Source: Nymphaea colorata | Taxonomy: Eukaryota > Streptophyta > Magnoliopsida > Nymphaeales > Nymphaeaceae | Length of the DNA: 64,000 nucleotides | Direction: 5' to 3' | Assembly: GCF_008831285.2 (NCBI RefSeq) | Contig: NC_045144.1 | Coordinates: forward strand, 10,581,672-10,645,671 | Shown: piece after piece, positions 46,055-58,169 of the stretch | Layout of the letters: each line of letters begins with the position of its first letter | Position numbering within the stretch: position 1 is the stretch's first letter | Translations under genes and position numbers: made by a program | Notes under the pieces: generated by a model | Seen by the model: only the letters and a program-made list of their open reading frames with translations | Database searches by the model: none | Told to the model about the DNA's origin: nothing

Positions 46055-46069
46055 AATTCTCCTCCTAAA
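46055..46069 (-). other. Polypurine tract and 3' LTR start of a gypsy chromovirus fragment
   Basis: The minus strand reads AGGAGGAGAAT followed by TGTAAGACC at 46055. A purine tract followed by TGTAAGAC is the usual arrangement just after the integrase/chromodomain end in plant chromoviruses. Confidence 0.55.
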
Positions 46070-46097
46070 GAAATTTTGTCCATGAAATTTAAAGAAG

Positions 46098-46391
46098 CTA
46101 GTTACCAAATAGAGTAGGGTATTGTCTTTTTGTCGCATCCTTGGATTCCTATATACATTCTTCAATTGAATGGTGCAACCATCTAACGTTTACCATGGGA
46201 GTCTCTTTGTGGTATAGCTTCTTAGTGAGATGATTAACAATCAGTATAAGTATTTCTTCAGAAGTTAGGTCTTATTTTATTGAGATGTCTTCATGATTGA
46301 TTGCATGTGTTGGGTCGTGGACATATTTTCTCAGCATCAAAACATGGAACACGTTATGAACGTGCTCAAGTTGTGGTGTCCTTGCAAAACG
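46098..46391 (-). pseudogene. Ty3/gypsy chromovirus integrase end and chromodomain, decayed
   Basis: The minus frame reads PQLEHVHNVFHVLMLRKYVH and HDPTHAINHEDISI, the conserved C-terminal integrase segment of plant gypsy elements. Then ETPMVNVRWLHHSIEE, a stop, and KRQYPTLFGN before the final stop, which follows the VKVLWrxHsxEEATWE...YPxLF pattern of a chromodomain. Two in-frame stops and loss of the Trp show decay. No reverse transcriptase was found upstream (higher coordinates), so only the 3' tail of an element remains. Confidence 0.8.
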
Positions 46392-47937
46392 ATGTTAGAG
46401 ATCTGGAAATGATCATTCTGAGACAATCTTTGGTTAATTTTTATTGTTATGACAAATCCAAAGTGTGGATTGTTTTCTAATCAAAGGTCTTGGTTAGAAG
46501 GGTTAGGGCTCTAATTGAGGGTGGGAGAAGTTTTTTGCAAGATCTACCATGGATGGGAATTTTTTTTTTTTGTATCTAATAGTTGACTATCTATAGATGT
46601 TGGAGACTGCTAATTCAATTCCTATAGTGAGTGCATTTGCTACGGATATATGTTTCTGCTTCATGTCCATTCTTTCATTGTTTTGTGATTCTTTGTTCAA
46701 TAAAAGTAGGAGGAAAAACCTCCAGCAGGGTGTTTGAGGACCTTGCCTTGCAAAATGCAAATGAAACAAAACCACCAATAAGCAAAACAGGAAAAGAGTG
46801 CAAGTAAAGAACCCCATATCTATGCATCAATTGCTGAATTTATCCACACTCTACATTTGTAATTAATAAATGACAACTTATTCTATTCCAAGACAATGTA
46901 AATTATGCAAAACTGCATCCTCAAGCGAGCTCCATCCTCATAACAAAAGTTTGAATTCACATGTCTATAAGAAGCTGCCATTTTGTGGGTTACTCACATT
47001 CTCATCTCTCCCGTCCATCCAAGCCCCCATATCTACCCCCTTAAGCTTACATTGGCAGTATTCCTACCCGAGAGCTAAGAGAAATCGCAGCCTTCTTTTT
47101 CCTTTCCTCTTTGTTCTAGTCAAGTCAGTGGTTAAGGCTAGTTCCACTTCTTTCTTCTTAAGCCTTCTTGCTCCTTTAGGTTTGCTCTCAATTCAAAGCA
47201 TCATGCAGCCGACTCGACTGGCCAAACCAGACTTGGGAAAGCAGAGATCTACCAACAAAAGGTGAGGAATCAGTATTATTACTGATTTTCTTATTTATTT
47301 CAGTTTTTTCATTACTTCTATTTAAGCAGCTTAAGATTTTTTTTGGGATCTTGCTTAATAGACTAAATGGTTTTGTGATATTGTTTAATGGATTAAATAG
47401 ATTTGTTTTCTTGCATAGGATATTGGTTGATTTTAGACATTTTTAGCCATAACAATTTGTATAAAGTTGGCTGAGCCATAGCTTCAAGAAACATTTGTTT
47501 GTAATTATTTAACACACCCTAGATTGTGTTCTCCATCGATGTTAGCCTAGCAGGCTAGGGATCTTGAGTTCTTTTAAACATTTTTTATTGTTAATATGGA
47601 ACATTATGTTTTATTTAGGGCTAGCTACTTTGCTACTTATCAAGGTAAGATTTGTTTTTTCCGTCTTGCATGTTTAAGTTGTTTTAGGTTAACCAAATGT
47701 GGATTAGGAAATTTTCTTGAAATGGTTGTTTGAAGGATCATTATGGGTGTTTAAAGTTTGCTTTGTACTTAACTTATAAGCTGAATGGGAAAGTCTCTTC
47801 CCCGAAAGTATGTATATCTGCACACACTTGAATAATATGTTCTTATGAATGTTTTGCACTAGAAGTTCTAGCCCTAGGTAGGATCTATGTGTAGGGACCA
47901 TGAGTTAAAAAAAAGAACCTGTTAGAACATGATCTGT
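46392..47937. other. Intergenic DNA, no supported gene
   Basis: A 131-codon plus-strand frame at 46870-47265 ends beside a possible splice donor (AGGTGAGG), but its sequence is low-complexity and unrecognised. A T run lies at 46560-46571. The rest is AT-rich with no feature. Confidence 0.45.
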
Positions 47938-48241
47938 TGTTCGCATCCCCAAAAATATTTTGGTTTTTGGAGTGCTCTAGAAAAAATAAGGTTTTATTTT
48001 GAAAGAAGAGAGAAAGAGACTCGCCTGTCTATACGAGGATCGACCATTCCCAGTGCCTTTACCGGAGGTAATCAATCCAAGGGTTATGCTTATTCTTAAT
48101 GTATTTCATTTTAGGAAATAAAAACTTTAGATCTTTGGAGAAAAATATACAGAAAAATCGAAAAGGTGAAATACTCCTATAAAAAGAAATAGAGCGAGAA
48201 AGAGATTTCAAAGATCACTAAATACATATATCTTTATACGG

Positions 48242-48285
<44 letters not shown>

Positions 48286-48503
48286 TATATATATATATAT
48301 GCACACACATATGCATATGAAAGCTTGTGAAAATGAAGTATTAACTTAAAATGGAGAGGAAAAAGAAGATCTTAAAGGGAGAGAGAGAAAAAAATGCACA
48401 TATATGTGTGCATACGATCACACATATACATATATGAAAGTTTATAAAAAAAGGATATTGATTCGAAGAGAAAGAAAGATTTTTAGAGGAAAAGAAATAG
48501 AGA

Positions 48504-48534
<31 letters not shown>

Positions 48535-50789
48535 TTGTAGGAGAAGACATTTAACTTGAAGAAAGAAGTAAGAGATTCTAGAGATAGAAAATAAAACACA
48601 CATATATATATGCATTCGTGTGTACTTAAATTTTGTGAAATAAAATGTGGAAACATAGAGAGAAAGATAAAGAACATCGTTATGTGCACATATGTGTATA
48701 TAACATGTGAACATGTGTATACGTATGTGTCTTCATAAGATTAAAAATCAAAAAATGATTTAAAGTATCCGACTTCAATTTTGATGAAGGCTGGAGAGGA
48801 ACTTGAGCTCATGCAAGAGCCGAAGCTAAGCCTCCAAAGCCTCATTCAAGAGGGTTCAGTCTTTCAAAAATCTTTTGAAAAGTATAGTTTTAAATATTGT
48901 TATATATGAACATAAAACATATGAACATAAAACATAATTATTTCATTTGTTATAAGGGAAGATGCTTCTTCCACCGTTGGTTATAAAAGAAAATCAATCA
49001 CACATAAAATGAGGAGCAATGCACTTATTGGGGTTCATAATTGGGTGATTAAGAAAGAAACAAGCGTAATAATGACATGAAAATGCATTTTTAACATGTA
49101 CATATTCGCGAATGGCTTTCCCGAGTTGGATAAATCCTAACATCAAAATCAACATAATAACAAAGAAGAATCTCAAACCAAACTCTCATTCTCACCGTTC
49201 ATTCGTATAAAAAAAATTAACTAGGCATGTATAATAACAAAGCAACATTCAAAACAAGGCAGAAACATGCTTCAATCATAAAATGAAATCTTATTGACAT
49301 TCATATAGGAAAAACAATCAACTAGGCATGTATAAGAAAACAACATTCAAGACATGAAAGAACCATGCTTAATCATAAAATGAAATCTTATTCCACCTTC
49401 TCATTGCTCCCGATGGACTGAAGAATAGCTCGTGGCTCGGAAGAGGAGGTTTGAAAGCTATCTTATATGGCCATAGAGAGATAAAGAAGGGAGAAAGTAA
49501 GGAAATAAAAATGTTTGAAATGTTGGTTACATACCTCTAACAAAAATGATTTCAGGAAAATGAATACCCTTTCTCCGAATGATCCTAGATTCGCCTTGAG
49601 TGAAGCTCCAAGATGATGAAGATATTGCTCCAAGAAATCTCCTTGTGCTCCCTTTAAGAATTGTAATTTGGAGAAGTTTGCTCTCAAAGTTGGAAGAGAA
49701 GATGAATGAGAAGGAAAGAAAAGAGAGAAATGGAGAAAGAGAGCCAAGGGAAAACTTTAAGTATTCAAGTGAGAATGCACTAGAGGTTCTCCAAGGGCTA
49801 GCTCATTCCCAAGAAGAAAGATTGTGGGGGTATTTATAGAAAGTTTTGGAGACAAAACTCAAAATATCGATTTTCTTTTTTGAATTTGACAAGTTTTCCA
49901 TGCGAATTTTAAAATTTGAATTATTTTAATTATTTTATAGGTTTTGACTAACTAGGATTGACTACTAGCTCTGCAAACACCTTTTCGGGTGTGGGCATGG
50001 GTAATGCTCACCTAAAAAGTTCAAAATCACCCTCCAACGGTCTTTTTTTGAAGGAAAATGGGGCATGCACAGTGGGCAGGCCTCAGTTCGGGTGTTGTTG
50101 CGCGCCAGACACTTTGAAAAAACACAAGTTGTAGAGCATTGTGCATTGCCGCGGGCTGCAGCGCGTAACGCGCTGCCGCACACTGCACCAATCGCACACG
50201 TAATCTCTTCATGCGATCATCCACGGGATCACGTGTGTGCATTGCGCGACACACGGTTGCGCAACTGTGTGTCACGCTGCTGCGTGTCGTGTGATGCACA
50301 AAATTTTTTTTTTCTTTTTTTTTTTAAAATTATATGAAATAAATAAGGGCTTTTCTTATAAAAAGCATAATACCTTTTTTTTTTTAAATTTATTTAAAAA
50401 GGTGTATAAAATTGGTTTTTGTTACAAATGGGTGGTTGGCTCCTTTTTAAGTGACTCTGGACAAGTTTTGAATCCGAATTAGATTCAATTGGTTGTTGAC
50501 TCGTTCTAGCACAGGACTTAGGCTTAAAACACATTTTGGATGAGAACAAAACATAAAATAAAGGGATGGTCCGTGCATGCACGCGCAAGACCCATAAATT
50601 CAAATTTTGTTGTCTTGATTTCAGTTTTGGGTTTTGAGTTTGAAATAATGAATTCGGGCCTAGACTTGGATTTTGGATCTTATTTGGACTCGAGAGTTGG
50701 ATTTTGAATCTTACGTCTAAACTTGAGCTTTGAACTTGTTTTTGGATAAAAAGAATGCAGTCTTTTCAAAAAAATTTGGGGTGACCCGG
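47938..50789 (-). repeat. 3' LTR of the gypsy element
   Basis: Plus strand TGTTCGCATCCCC...AATTTGGGGTGACC. It aligns along its length with 30374-33221 and with 62187-64000. Relative to both it lacks about 580 bp (equivalent to about 62363-62943), with the junction near 48113. Its right border is approximate, because the expected ATAACA end reads ACCCGG here. It includes (CA)n at 48248-48282 and (AT)13 at 48505-48530. Confidence 0.85.
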
Positions 50790-50863
50790 TGCTAGCCGTG
50801 CTTAGTGACAAAGATATGCATCCCGAATTTTTCAAACAAAACATGTTTGGAATGATGTTTCAG

Positions 50864-51010
50864 GTTTAACCCCTTACCTGCATGGGCTATTTGAGCTAGA
50901 TTGAGTTCACGTTTGACCTCTTACCTGAGTGGGTTTGGGCAAGTTCAGGTTTGACCCCTTACCTGAGCGGATTGTTTTGCATTGTAGGTTTTCCCCTTAC
51001 CTGCATGGGT
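50864..51010. repeat. Degenerate tandem repeat beside the 3' LTR
   Basis: Four units of about 35-45 bp, each with CAGGTTTGACCCCTTACCTG or a variant, then a variable tail. It occupies the place where a polypurine tract would be expected, and none was recognised there. Confidence 0.75.
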
Positions 51011-51289
51011 TGCTCTCAAGTCTTGATCGATAATAATAATAATAAAAAAGTGCCCCAGTGTAATGGTTACGTTTTACAATTGGGAAGAATCCAAAATAAA
51101 TAGTATGTTGAATATGGAAAACACAAATATTGCCCTTGATTGGAAAGTCAATACAAGAAAACTGAGCATAGAATTTGTTGAGGTGAAAAGCGTTAACAAG
51201 ATCAACAAGCAGTCCATCAACATCAATCAGTCAATATGAATTATAGGGCAATGCTTCCTTAATAACATATGGGCCTTTCCAATTTGGTG

Positions 51290-52005
51290 CCCACTTGCCA
51301 CGTGTTCATCCTTTGAGGTCTACTACAGATCATAGGACTAAGTGATTCACTTTGAAATGTCTCTCGATAACTGACTTGGAAAATTGTCTAGCCACCCTTT
51401 GACAATAGGTTTCAGCGTGCTCAACTGCTTTTAACCTCTTTTCATCTAGCAAATCGAGCTGCATTATCCTCTTCTGCTAATATTGATTTAGAGGAAGCTC
51501 TACGAGAGTAGCGAACTTTAGCGGGTTTCAACACTTGCAATGGTAGAACCACTTCTATTTTATAGACTAGCTCCGATGGAGTGGCATTTGTAGGAGTTCT
51601 CATAGTGGTGATATATACCCATAGAGCGTTATGCTTCTTTTCGTGTCAGTCTCTTCCAGTTTCCATGGTCCTCTCCAATATGCAGCTTATGATCTTATTG
51701 GTGGCCTCTACTTGTCTATTACCTTGGGATTAACAAGGAGCTGAAAAATGATGCATGATGCAGAATTTACTGTGCAACTGCATCATTTTTTCATTTTTGA
51801 AATGAGTCCCATTATCAGATACTATATCATGAGGGACTTCAAATTTGCAAAAAAGACTTTTGTGAATGAAGGACACCACATTACACCCTTCTACTGTTCT
51901 GAGCATGACGACTTCTACCCACTTGGTAAACCATTGCAAGAAAAAATACTTATGGCCATTAGAAGTTGTAGGGGATATTGGTTTGACTATGTCAAATGTC
52001 CACAT
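51290..52005 (-). pseudogene. Gypsy integrase, decayed
   Basis: The core reads MWTFDIVKPISPTTSNGHKY, then FTKWVEVV and HDIVSDNGTHFKN, carrying the first two catalytic aspartates in the usual context. Towards 51290 the frame, with stops, still shows a MNTWQVGTKLERPI segment, like the RGKWAPNWEGPY end of gypsy integrases. Usual function: inserting element cDNA. Confidence 0.8.
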
Positions 52006-52323
52006 TGAAAACGGTCAAAGATATGTTAAATAATGCAAGTGAGAGGCTGGTGGATGGATCATTGGAGCGTGCAGTTGACACTCTTTATATCTTTTGACGA
52101 ATTGGTAACAATCTATTTGCTTAGTAGGCCAATAATATCTTGCTCAAATTATTTGCTTAGTGAGGGCTTGGTAACCAACATGGCACCCATAGTCTCCTCG
52201 ATGTGACTCTTTGATGACTTCCTTTGCCTCGTCTTCATCCCAAGAGTATTCAGTACTAAGTCAACGTCTGTATAATAGTTTAGCAAGAACAAAGTACCTC
52301 GTTGACATATGTTGAATTACTTT

Positions 52324-53300
52324 TCATTCATTTTTGTTCATCTCAGTTGAGAATTCTCTGCTTTCAATGTATCTTCTGATGTCAAGATACCAAGGCGTAT
52401 TCCCTTCTTGGATATGATAAACATACTTCTCCACTTCAAAAGCAAGGTGTTCTAATCTTCCAATCTCAAAAGAACAGATTGCTTCATTGGTTCGAAAGGA
52501 ACTAGTGGATCCTAAACTTGCCATCCGCAATAGGGTTGCCTTCTTTTTTTATATGAGCTAGTTGTACTTCTTCTAATTGACAGATCAAAGTGGTGGTGAT
52601 CTCTTGATATGACATCGAGTTTTTATCTTCGACTTGCCATTTTCCATTCATTTGATTGATGATAAGCTGAGAGTTACCGAAGCTGTGGACCCTTTTTACT
52701 TGAAAACTCAGTAAAGAACGAAGTCCTTGTATAAGAGCTTCATATTCAGCCCATGTTATGGTTACATGAAAAATCAAGTTTCAAAGAGTACGAGATCATT
52801 TAATCTTTTGGAGTGATAAGTAAAAAACCTATACATGCTCCCATCACGTTCCTGGATCCATCAAAGTACATCTTCCATATCGGAATTCTTTCCAATCTTA
52901 GTACTTGTTCCTCTGCTAACTAATTCACAATTGTTTGTCCTTTGATTGACTTCTAAGACACATGTTCAAGATCATATTACATCAGCAAAACTTGCCATTT
53001 GACGATGCGCCCATTAAAGAAGGGCTACTTCAAGATGTACTTAAGCGGATTCAACTTGGAGAGTATCTTGACTTCACAAGCTAATATATAATGTTTCAGC
53101 TTCTGACACATCCAGACCAATGCTAGACAAGTTTTTTTCATTGAAGAGTAGTTTTTTTCATACTGTACAAAAGTTTTGCTAATGTAATAAATTGCATACT
53201 TGATGCGACTTCATTCCTCATAGTGTGCCAAAAGCCACCACATGATGACTCATTCACTATAATGTAAAGCAGCAATGGTCTACCCAATACATGAGTTTTA
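52324..53300 (-). pseudogene. Gypsy RNase H and second RNase H-like segment, decayed
   Basis: 52777-52502 reads WAEYEALIQGLRSLL, HSFGNSQLIINQMNGKW: the AEYEAL...DSQLvvnQ pattern of the extra RNase H-like domain of Tat elements, with Asp replaced by Asn in GNSQ. The region towards 53300 shows RNase H and connection pieces broken by many stops. Confidence 0.7.
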
Positions 53301-54151
53301 AGATTGGTGGATTTAGAAGGTATTTCTTGATCTTTTTAAATGACTATTGGCACTCAAAACCTCATCTAAACTTGATGCCTTTCCTCAGCAACTGGTTGAA
53401 TGGTTCACATCTCATTGCTAGATTGGAAATGAATCGTCGGATGGGCTGGATTCACCCTTGCAAACTTCGCAGTTCCTTGATATTGGTAGGTGGTGGCATA
53501 TCGATAATTGCTTTAGCTTTGATAAGATCTATCTCGATCCCCCTCTTACTAACCATAAAACCCAAAAGTTTACCTCATTCAACCTCAAACATACAGTTTT
53601 AAGGATTCAAATGAAGTTTGTATTGTAAGAGCCTTTCAAACACCTGGGCATGGGTTTTTGGTGTGATCTTCTCTTGCCTTGGATTTGATTAATATGTCAT
53701 TGATATACGCATCCATGATTTTGTGCATATGGTCATGGAAGATAGCGGCTATGACTCTCTGATAAGTGGCTCTAGTATTCTTTAACCCAAATAGCATCAC
53801 CGTGTAATAGAAAGTACCCCAGGGTGTAGTAAAAGTGGCCTTAAATTGATCAATGATTGCTAATTTGATTTGGTTATAACCCGAATATCCATTCATAAAA
53901 GAGAACATGACATGGCCTACAGTACTGTCTACCAATAAATCAATATTTGGAAGTGGATAATCATCTTTCGGCATGGCTTTGTTCAGGTTTGAAAAGTCGA
54001 TGCACAACCTAACTTTGTTATTTTTCTTGGGGACCACCATGACATTAGCCAACCATTCGGAGTAATCCATGACACGAATGAATTTTGCCTTTAAGAGATC
54101 CTCTAATCCTTCTTTTATGGGCCCTTCTAGTCTAGGATCAAGTTTGCGCAA
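53301..54151 (-). pseudogene. Gypsy reverse transcriptase, catalytic Asp lost
   Basis: 54151-53636 is an open frame with VRLCIDFSNLNKAMPKDDYP, FSFMNGYSGYNQI, YTVMLFGLKNTRATYQR and AYINDILIKS. These are the conserved gypsy RT blocks. The usual Asp in FMDGYSGYNQ and the first Asp of YVDD both read Asn (GAT to AAT, i.e. C to T on the plus strand). The second motif Asp is part of the metal-binding centre, so the enzyme would be inactive. 53635-53301 continues the thumb and early RNase H with stops (RRFISNLAMR). Confidence 0.88.
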
Positions 54152-55073
54152 TTTTTGTTTAACTGACTTTCAATTAGGATTCAAGGGCAAATGATGTTTA
54201 ACCAGCTGGGAGTCTAAGTCTGACATATCTTCATAGGTCCATGCTAAAACTTCTTGGTGGCTTATAAGAAAGTCCACCAATTTTTTCTTCTCATCTACTG
54301 ACAAATTGATGTTAATTTGATGGATCTTAGGATTCTCACTGGTTCTAATATTAATATCTTCAATCAGATCATTAAGGATGAATGATGTTCTTGTTTGTGA
54401 ATCTGAGTGAATTCCAGTAATTCTACATCGGGTATTGTTGTAGGTTCTACTTCACTAACTACTTGTTTGATAAATGCTTTATAGGGGGACTTCCAAGAAA
54501 AAAGAAGAAACTGACATGTTGAGTTCCGACATCCTGTAAAGAGGAGGATAAAGGAAAAGTTGAACATAAATAAATTTGATAACAAAAGATTACTTGCATT
54601 GCATATCAAAAGTTCATAGTTCATAGAGGGGGGTCCTCTCATGAGACTAGACAAACTGAAGTTAAGATTACAAAATTCATGGAGGATTTAATAAAAGGTG
54701 AATACTATCAACCCACAAGATCTTCTTCAAATTTTCTTATGATGTCCCAATCCTTGAGTGTTCATTTGAAAAGAATACTGATTGGTTGCAGGATGTCATC
54801 TTCATTCTTTTTGAGGCCAGTGAATGGACAATAACCACTTTTCAGAAGTAACTGGAATCCCTTAGGGTTCCTTGCAAAATAAGCATACAAGGGATGTCTT
54901 TGGTAACTTGCTCGACTGCTTGAAATAGTATAGGCATTTTCGAATGATTCACATATCTCCATGTTCTGCATCCATTCTTCCAAAAGTCCTTCCTTTATTG
55001 TTCATAGTATAGGCATTTTCGGTTGATTCACCTATCTCCATGTTTTGCATCAATTATTCCAAAAGTCCTTCCT
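54152..55073 (-). other. Gypsy protease-RT linker, decayed
   Basis: Between protease and RT; short frames with stops and no recognised domain. It contains a tandem duplication of about 93 bp (AGTATAGGCATTTTCG... at about 54927 and 55006). Confidence 0.5.
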
Positions 55074-55930
55074 TTACTGTTCATATGCTGGCACGTCCAC
55101 TGAATTAATTGGCTTTTGGGAGCATTGGTAGTACCAACCTCTCGACCGGATCCTTAGCACGTACGGTGATGACCGATGAACCAAAATTCCATTTGAGGCA
55201 TTGATGGAGAGTGGACGGGATTCCTCACACTTTGTGGATCCAAGGCCCCAAGAGCAAGTTATATAATGGCGGTACATCTACCACATAGAATGTAATGCAA
55301 TGATTGGTATGCTCGATGATCACATTCATGTTGAAGGTATCTTTGCTATTCATGTTTCGGCCATTGTATCCGTAGATCTTGGTATCATGAGAGCGATACT
55401 TGTCTTCATGAAATCCCAAAATTTTTGGTCGTGAGATCAGGACAAATGTTTAAACCACTTCCTCCATATCAATACATGTGGCACAATCATCTTATTAACT
55501 TGGATGACGATGTAAAGAGCATCGTCATGATAATATCCGCATTTTGAGAGGTTCTTTTCTGAAAAGGTAATTGACTGGTTCTTAGAGGATTGAATAAAGT
55601 CTTCCTCAATCATTCATACATCCAAGGGGAAGACATCATCTAAGTGGCATGGATCCTCGTTTGAGGAGTCATCTGATGATTCATCATCACCGCCTCATAA
55701 GATAAAAGTTTTTGGAATTATGAAAAGTTTTTTGGTTGACTTTCTGCCTTGCGGTTCATCATAGCAATAAAATCTAGATGTTCCTTACCTTGATTTGTTA
55801 TCATGACTTTGTGTGAACTACTTCCATCACAAGGTTGGATGTGCTCTTGTGGATGATATGGGAGTGGAGTGCCTATGGTGATTGTGGCTACTGCTACCTT
55901 CTTGTGATCAGGAAATGGATTTCTTGTCAC
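55074..55930 (-). pseudogene. Gypsy aspartic protease region, decayed
   Basis: 55419-55225 contains TFYVVDVPPLYNLLLGPWIH, which matches the YN.LLGRPWIH block just after the protease of plant gypsy elements, with the Arg missing. 55277-55074 continues with ALLSINASNG-type sequence in broken frames. 55930-55718 leads up to the DNA-transposon insertion at 55933. Confidence 0.7.
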
Positions 55931-56059
55931 CTAGGCCCCGTTTGATGGGCGGGGTAAATTGAGAGGAACAGTTGAAAAATGTACGGGCGGATGAAATTTC
56001 ACCCGCCCGACTGAAAACGTAACGAACATGGTGAAAGTTCACCCGTTTGACGTGAAAGG

Positions 56060-56560
56060 GACTTCACCCGCTCGACATGTTTGCCTTTTCACCCCAATTC
56101 CTCCCGCTCGACATGTTTGCTTCTTCACCCTTCTTCCTCCCTCCACTGCTCCTCCTCCCTCACCGTCGCCTTCTCACCGTCGCACCAGAGGCGTCTGCCG
56201 GTTCCCTTTCTCCCTTTCTCTCTTGCTCGCAGCTCCGCTCCTCCGCTGGTTCACCAACGCCACAGTCGCCGCTCTCAAGTAACGGTTTCTCCTTTTTTCT
56301 TGCTCTGTCCCTTTCAGAAACACCCAAATCGATTTGTTCTCTGTTTTTACACATTGCTTTCGTTGTCTCTCTTTCTCTCTCGTTGTTGCTTCTATTGCTC
56401 TTGTTGTCTGTAGATTCCATAGTTTATAGAGAGAAGGAAGGGGACGGTAGGTTGAGCTACACGGGAGAAATTTGTCTATATCTCTCTCTCTCTTTCTCTG
56501 TTGTTGAGGTGCAGATTTCTTAGACGTTTCGTGTTTTGCTTATTAGTTCAAGATTTAGTT
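56060..56560 (+). other. Pyrimidine-rich promoter/leader-like stretch inside the transposon
   Basis: CTTCTCTCTTT-rich, GC-richer at 56150-56290 (CACCGTCGCC repeats), ending in CTCTCTCTCTCT at 56481-56500. It resembles a plant 5' leader and precedes the gene fragment in the same orientation. The minus strand of 18950-18490 is similar, so it is a shared part of this transposon family. Confidence 0.45.
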
Positions 56561-56929
56561 CTTCGCTGACCATTATCTACAGTTGGGATTCGAAGAATTT
56601 TCTGTTTAGTCCATGTTTTTTTTAGGATCTCCAGTATAGTAATTGTCCGGATTTCCTGAAGAGTTGCTGATTGCTTTCTTTGGTGCTTCTTTAGGTGCGA
56701 TGTCTGCCTCTGCTTTGATTTTTTTTTCTCGCTTCTTACCCTAAGTTCTTCTAGATTTGGATGTTTCATTTGCTGAGGAGTCTCTGCGTTCCTCTTTGCC
56801 GGCTTGATGTTTTGTTCTGCATAAACATGAAATCTTCAGGAGAAAAACTTGATTTGGGCGTTTCATTTGCTGCCCTCTGTTACTGCCCTCTCCACCGCCA
56901 ATTGCTCCATATGCCAAACAGTTGCATAT

Positions 56930-57754
56930 GTGCCCCTTGTACATATACTAGAGGACAAAATCAAGCATCAACAAGGTAAACTAGTTGAAGCAAATAGACG
57001 TGCTAATGATTCATTTGTTTTTGCTGGTTGGCTACTTAGTATGAATGTCTTACAGCAGAAGAATAAAGAAGGGGCACATATGCACAAACCTATGATGGAC
57101 ACCTTACATGAAAGCATTTCGAAGTGGAACCAGAACAGTGAACTTTCTGAAGCAGTTTTATATATTCAAAGCATGCAAAGACATACAGAGAACCTGGAGA
57201 AGGACGTGGGAGGATATCTCATTCTTTTGCTTGTCTGTTTACATGAATTCTCAGTGTGATTGATCTCAGGCAACATGCAAATTGGTTATACACATCATTC
57301 TTGATATATATTGATCAATGACTTTTTTATTGTTGTTTTACTTCCCTTTTTCTGAGTCAGACCATGTACCTTGCTTTGTTATTGTCCTCATTCCTTCTAA
57401 AATGCTTGTTTACAGCTGCCAATTCTTGAGTCAGGCCATGCTGCATCCTTCGCAGCTGAAAGAAGCAATGAGGCCCAATCTCTACTCATGAAATTTGGGG
57501 AAGCATAAGAAACCATGAAAGAGGCAGATGATGTGCTCAATGCATTGCTAGATGCCTATGAAGCTGCTAAGCATGAGACTGTAAGGTGGAAGAAACTTGG
57601 GGAAGATTTGATGGTGGAGAAGGCAGCCCTGATTCAGCAAGTTCAAGAACTAAAAGATTCCATACAGCTGAAAGAGCAAGAGTATGCAAACATAGAGGAT
57701 CATTTTCAGACGTTCATGTCTGAAGCTAACGATTCACTTTCATTGTTTGAAACA
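56930..57754 (+). pseudogene. Captured kinesin-12-like coiled-coil fragment
   Basis: Two exon-like blocks. Block 1 (about 56930-57205) reads LEDKIKHQQGKLVEANRRAN and continues as a charged helix to ENLEKD, then a GTGGGA donor. Block 2 (57416-57754) follows a TTGTTTACAG acceptor in phase and reads LPILESGHAASFAAERSNEA, a TAA at 57506, then EADDVLNALLDAYEAAKHET and KKLGEDLMVEKAALIQQVQE. Block 2 is, from memory, very like the long C-terminal coiled coil of plant kinesin-12 proteins (phragmoplast-orienting type). Block 1 is helical but less diagnostic. No motor domain is present. The intron and the in-frame TAA show capture of genomic DNA followed by decay. Function as protein is unlikely; a transcript could still interfere with the parent gene (inference). 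Confidence 0.65.
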
Positions 57755-58169
57755 GTGTATATGCATTCTGTTCTGGTTTCATGGCTGACGATATGCTGTT
57801 ATTTGGTAGTATTGTATACAATGAAATGAAGTGATAATTTATTGGTAAACATATGTTGGTAGTATCTTACTGAACCTTGGGTTTTATGAATGCATCAAGT
57901 TCTGAATCGCTCTATATTCAATTAAGGTTTTTGTTGATTATGCGTTCGTTCTGGATGTGTTTAACTAAATTAATGGTGCGATCCATGAGATGGAAGAGGG
58001 GCTTTCTGAGGAACCTTGATGTATTGGTCTTGAATGGATTCTGAACGTTGAACTGTCGATATGATTTGATCTTGATTTCCTGAATGCATAGACAAGAAAG
58101 AGCAACATTTTGATGCCTTCCTTTGTCATCTCCCAAGTCAGATTTGGAGAGGAGAATACACAAAAAAAC

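Noticed and set aside
46870-47265. 131-codon plus-strand frame followed by a possible splice donor
   Set aside because: No recognisable domain, composition close to random AT-rich DNA, and no partner exon found; recorded only as a note.
50864-51010. Regularly spaced repeats as a CRISPR-like array
   Set aside because: Units are degenerate, directly joined and inside a plant retroelement; no array features and wrong type of genome.
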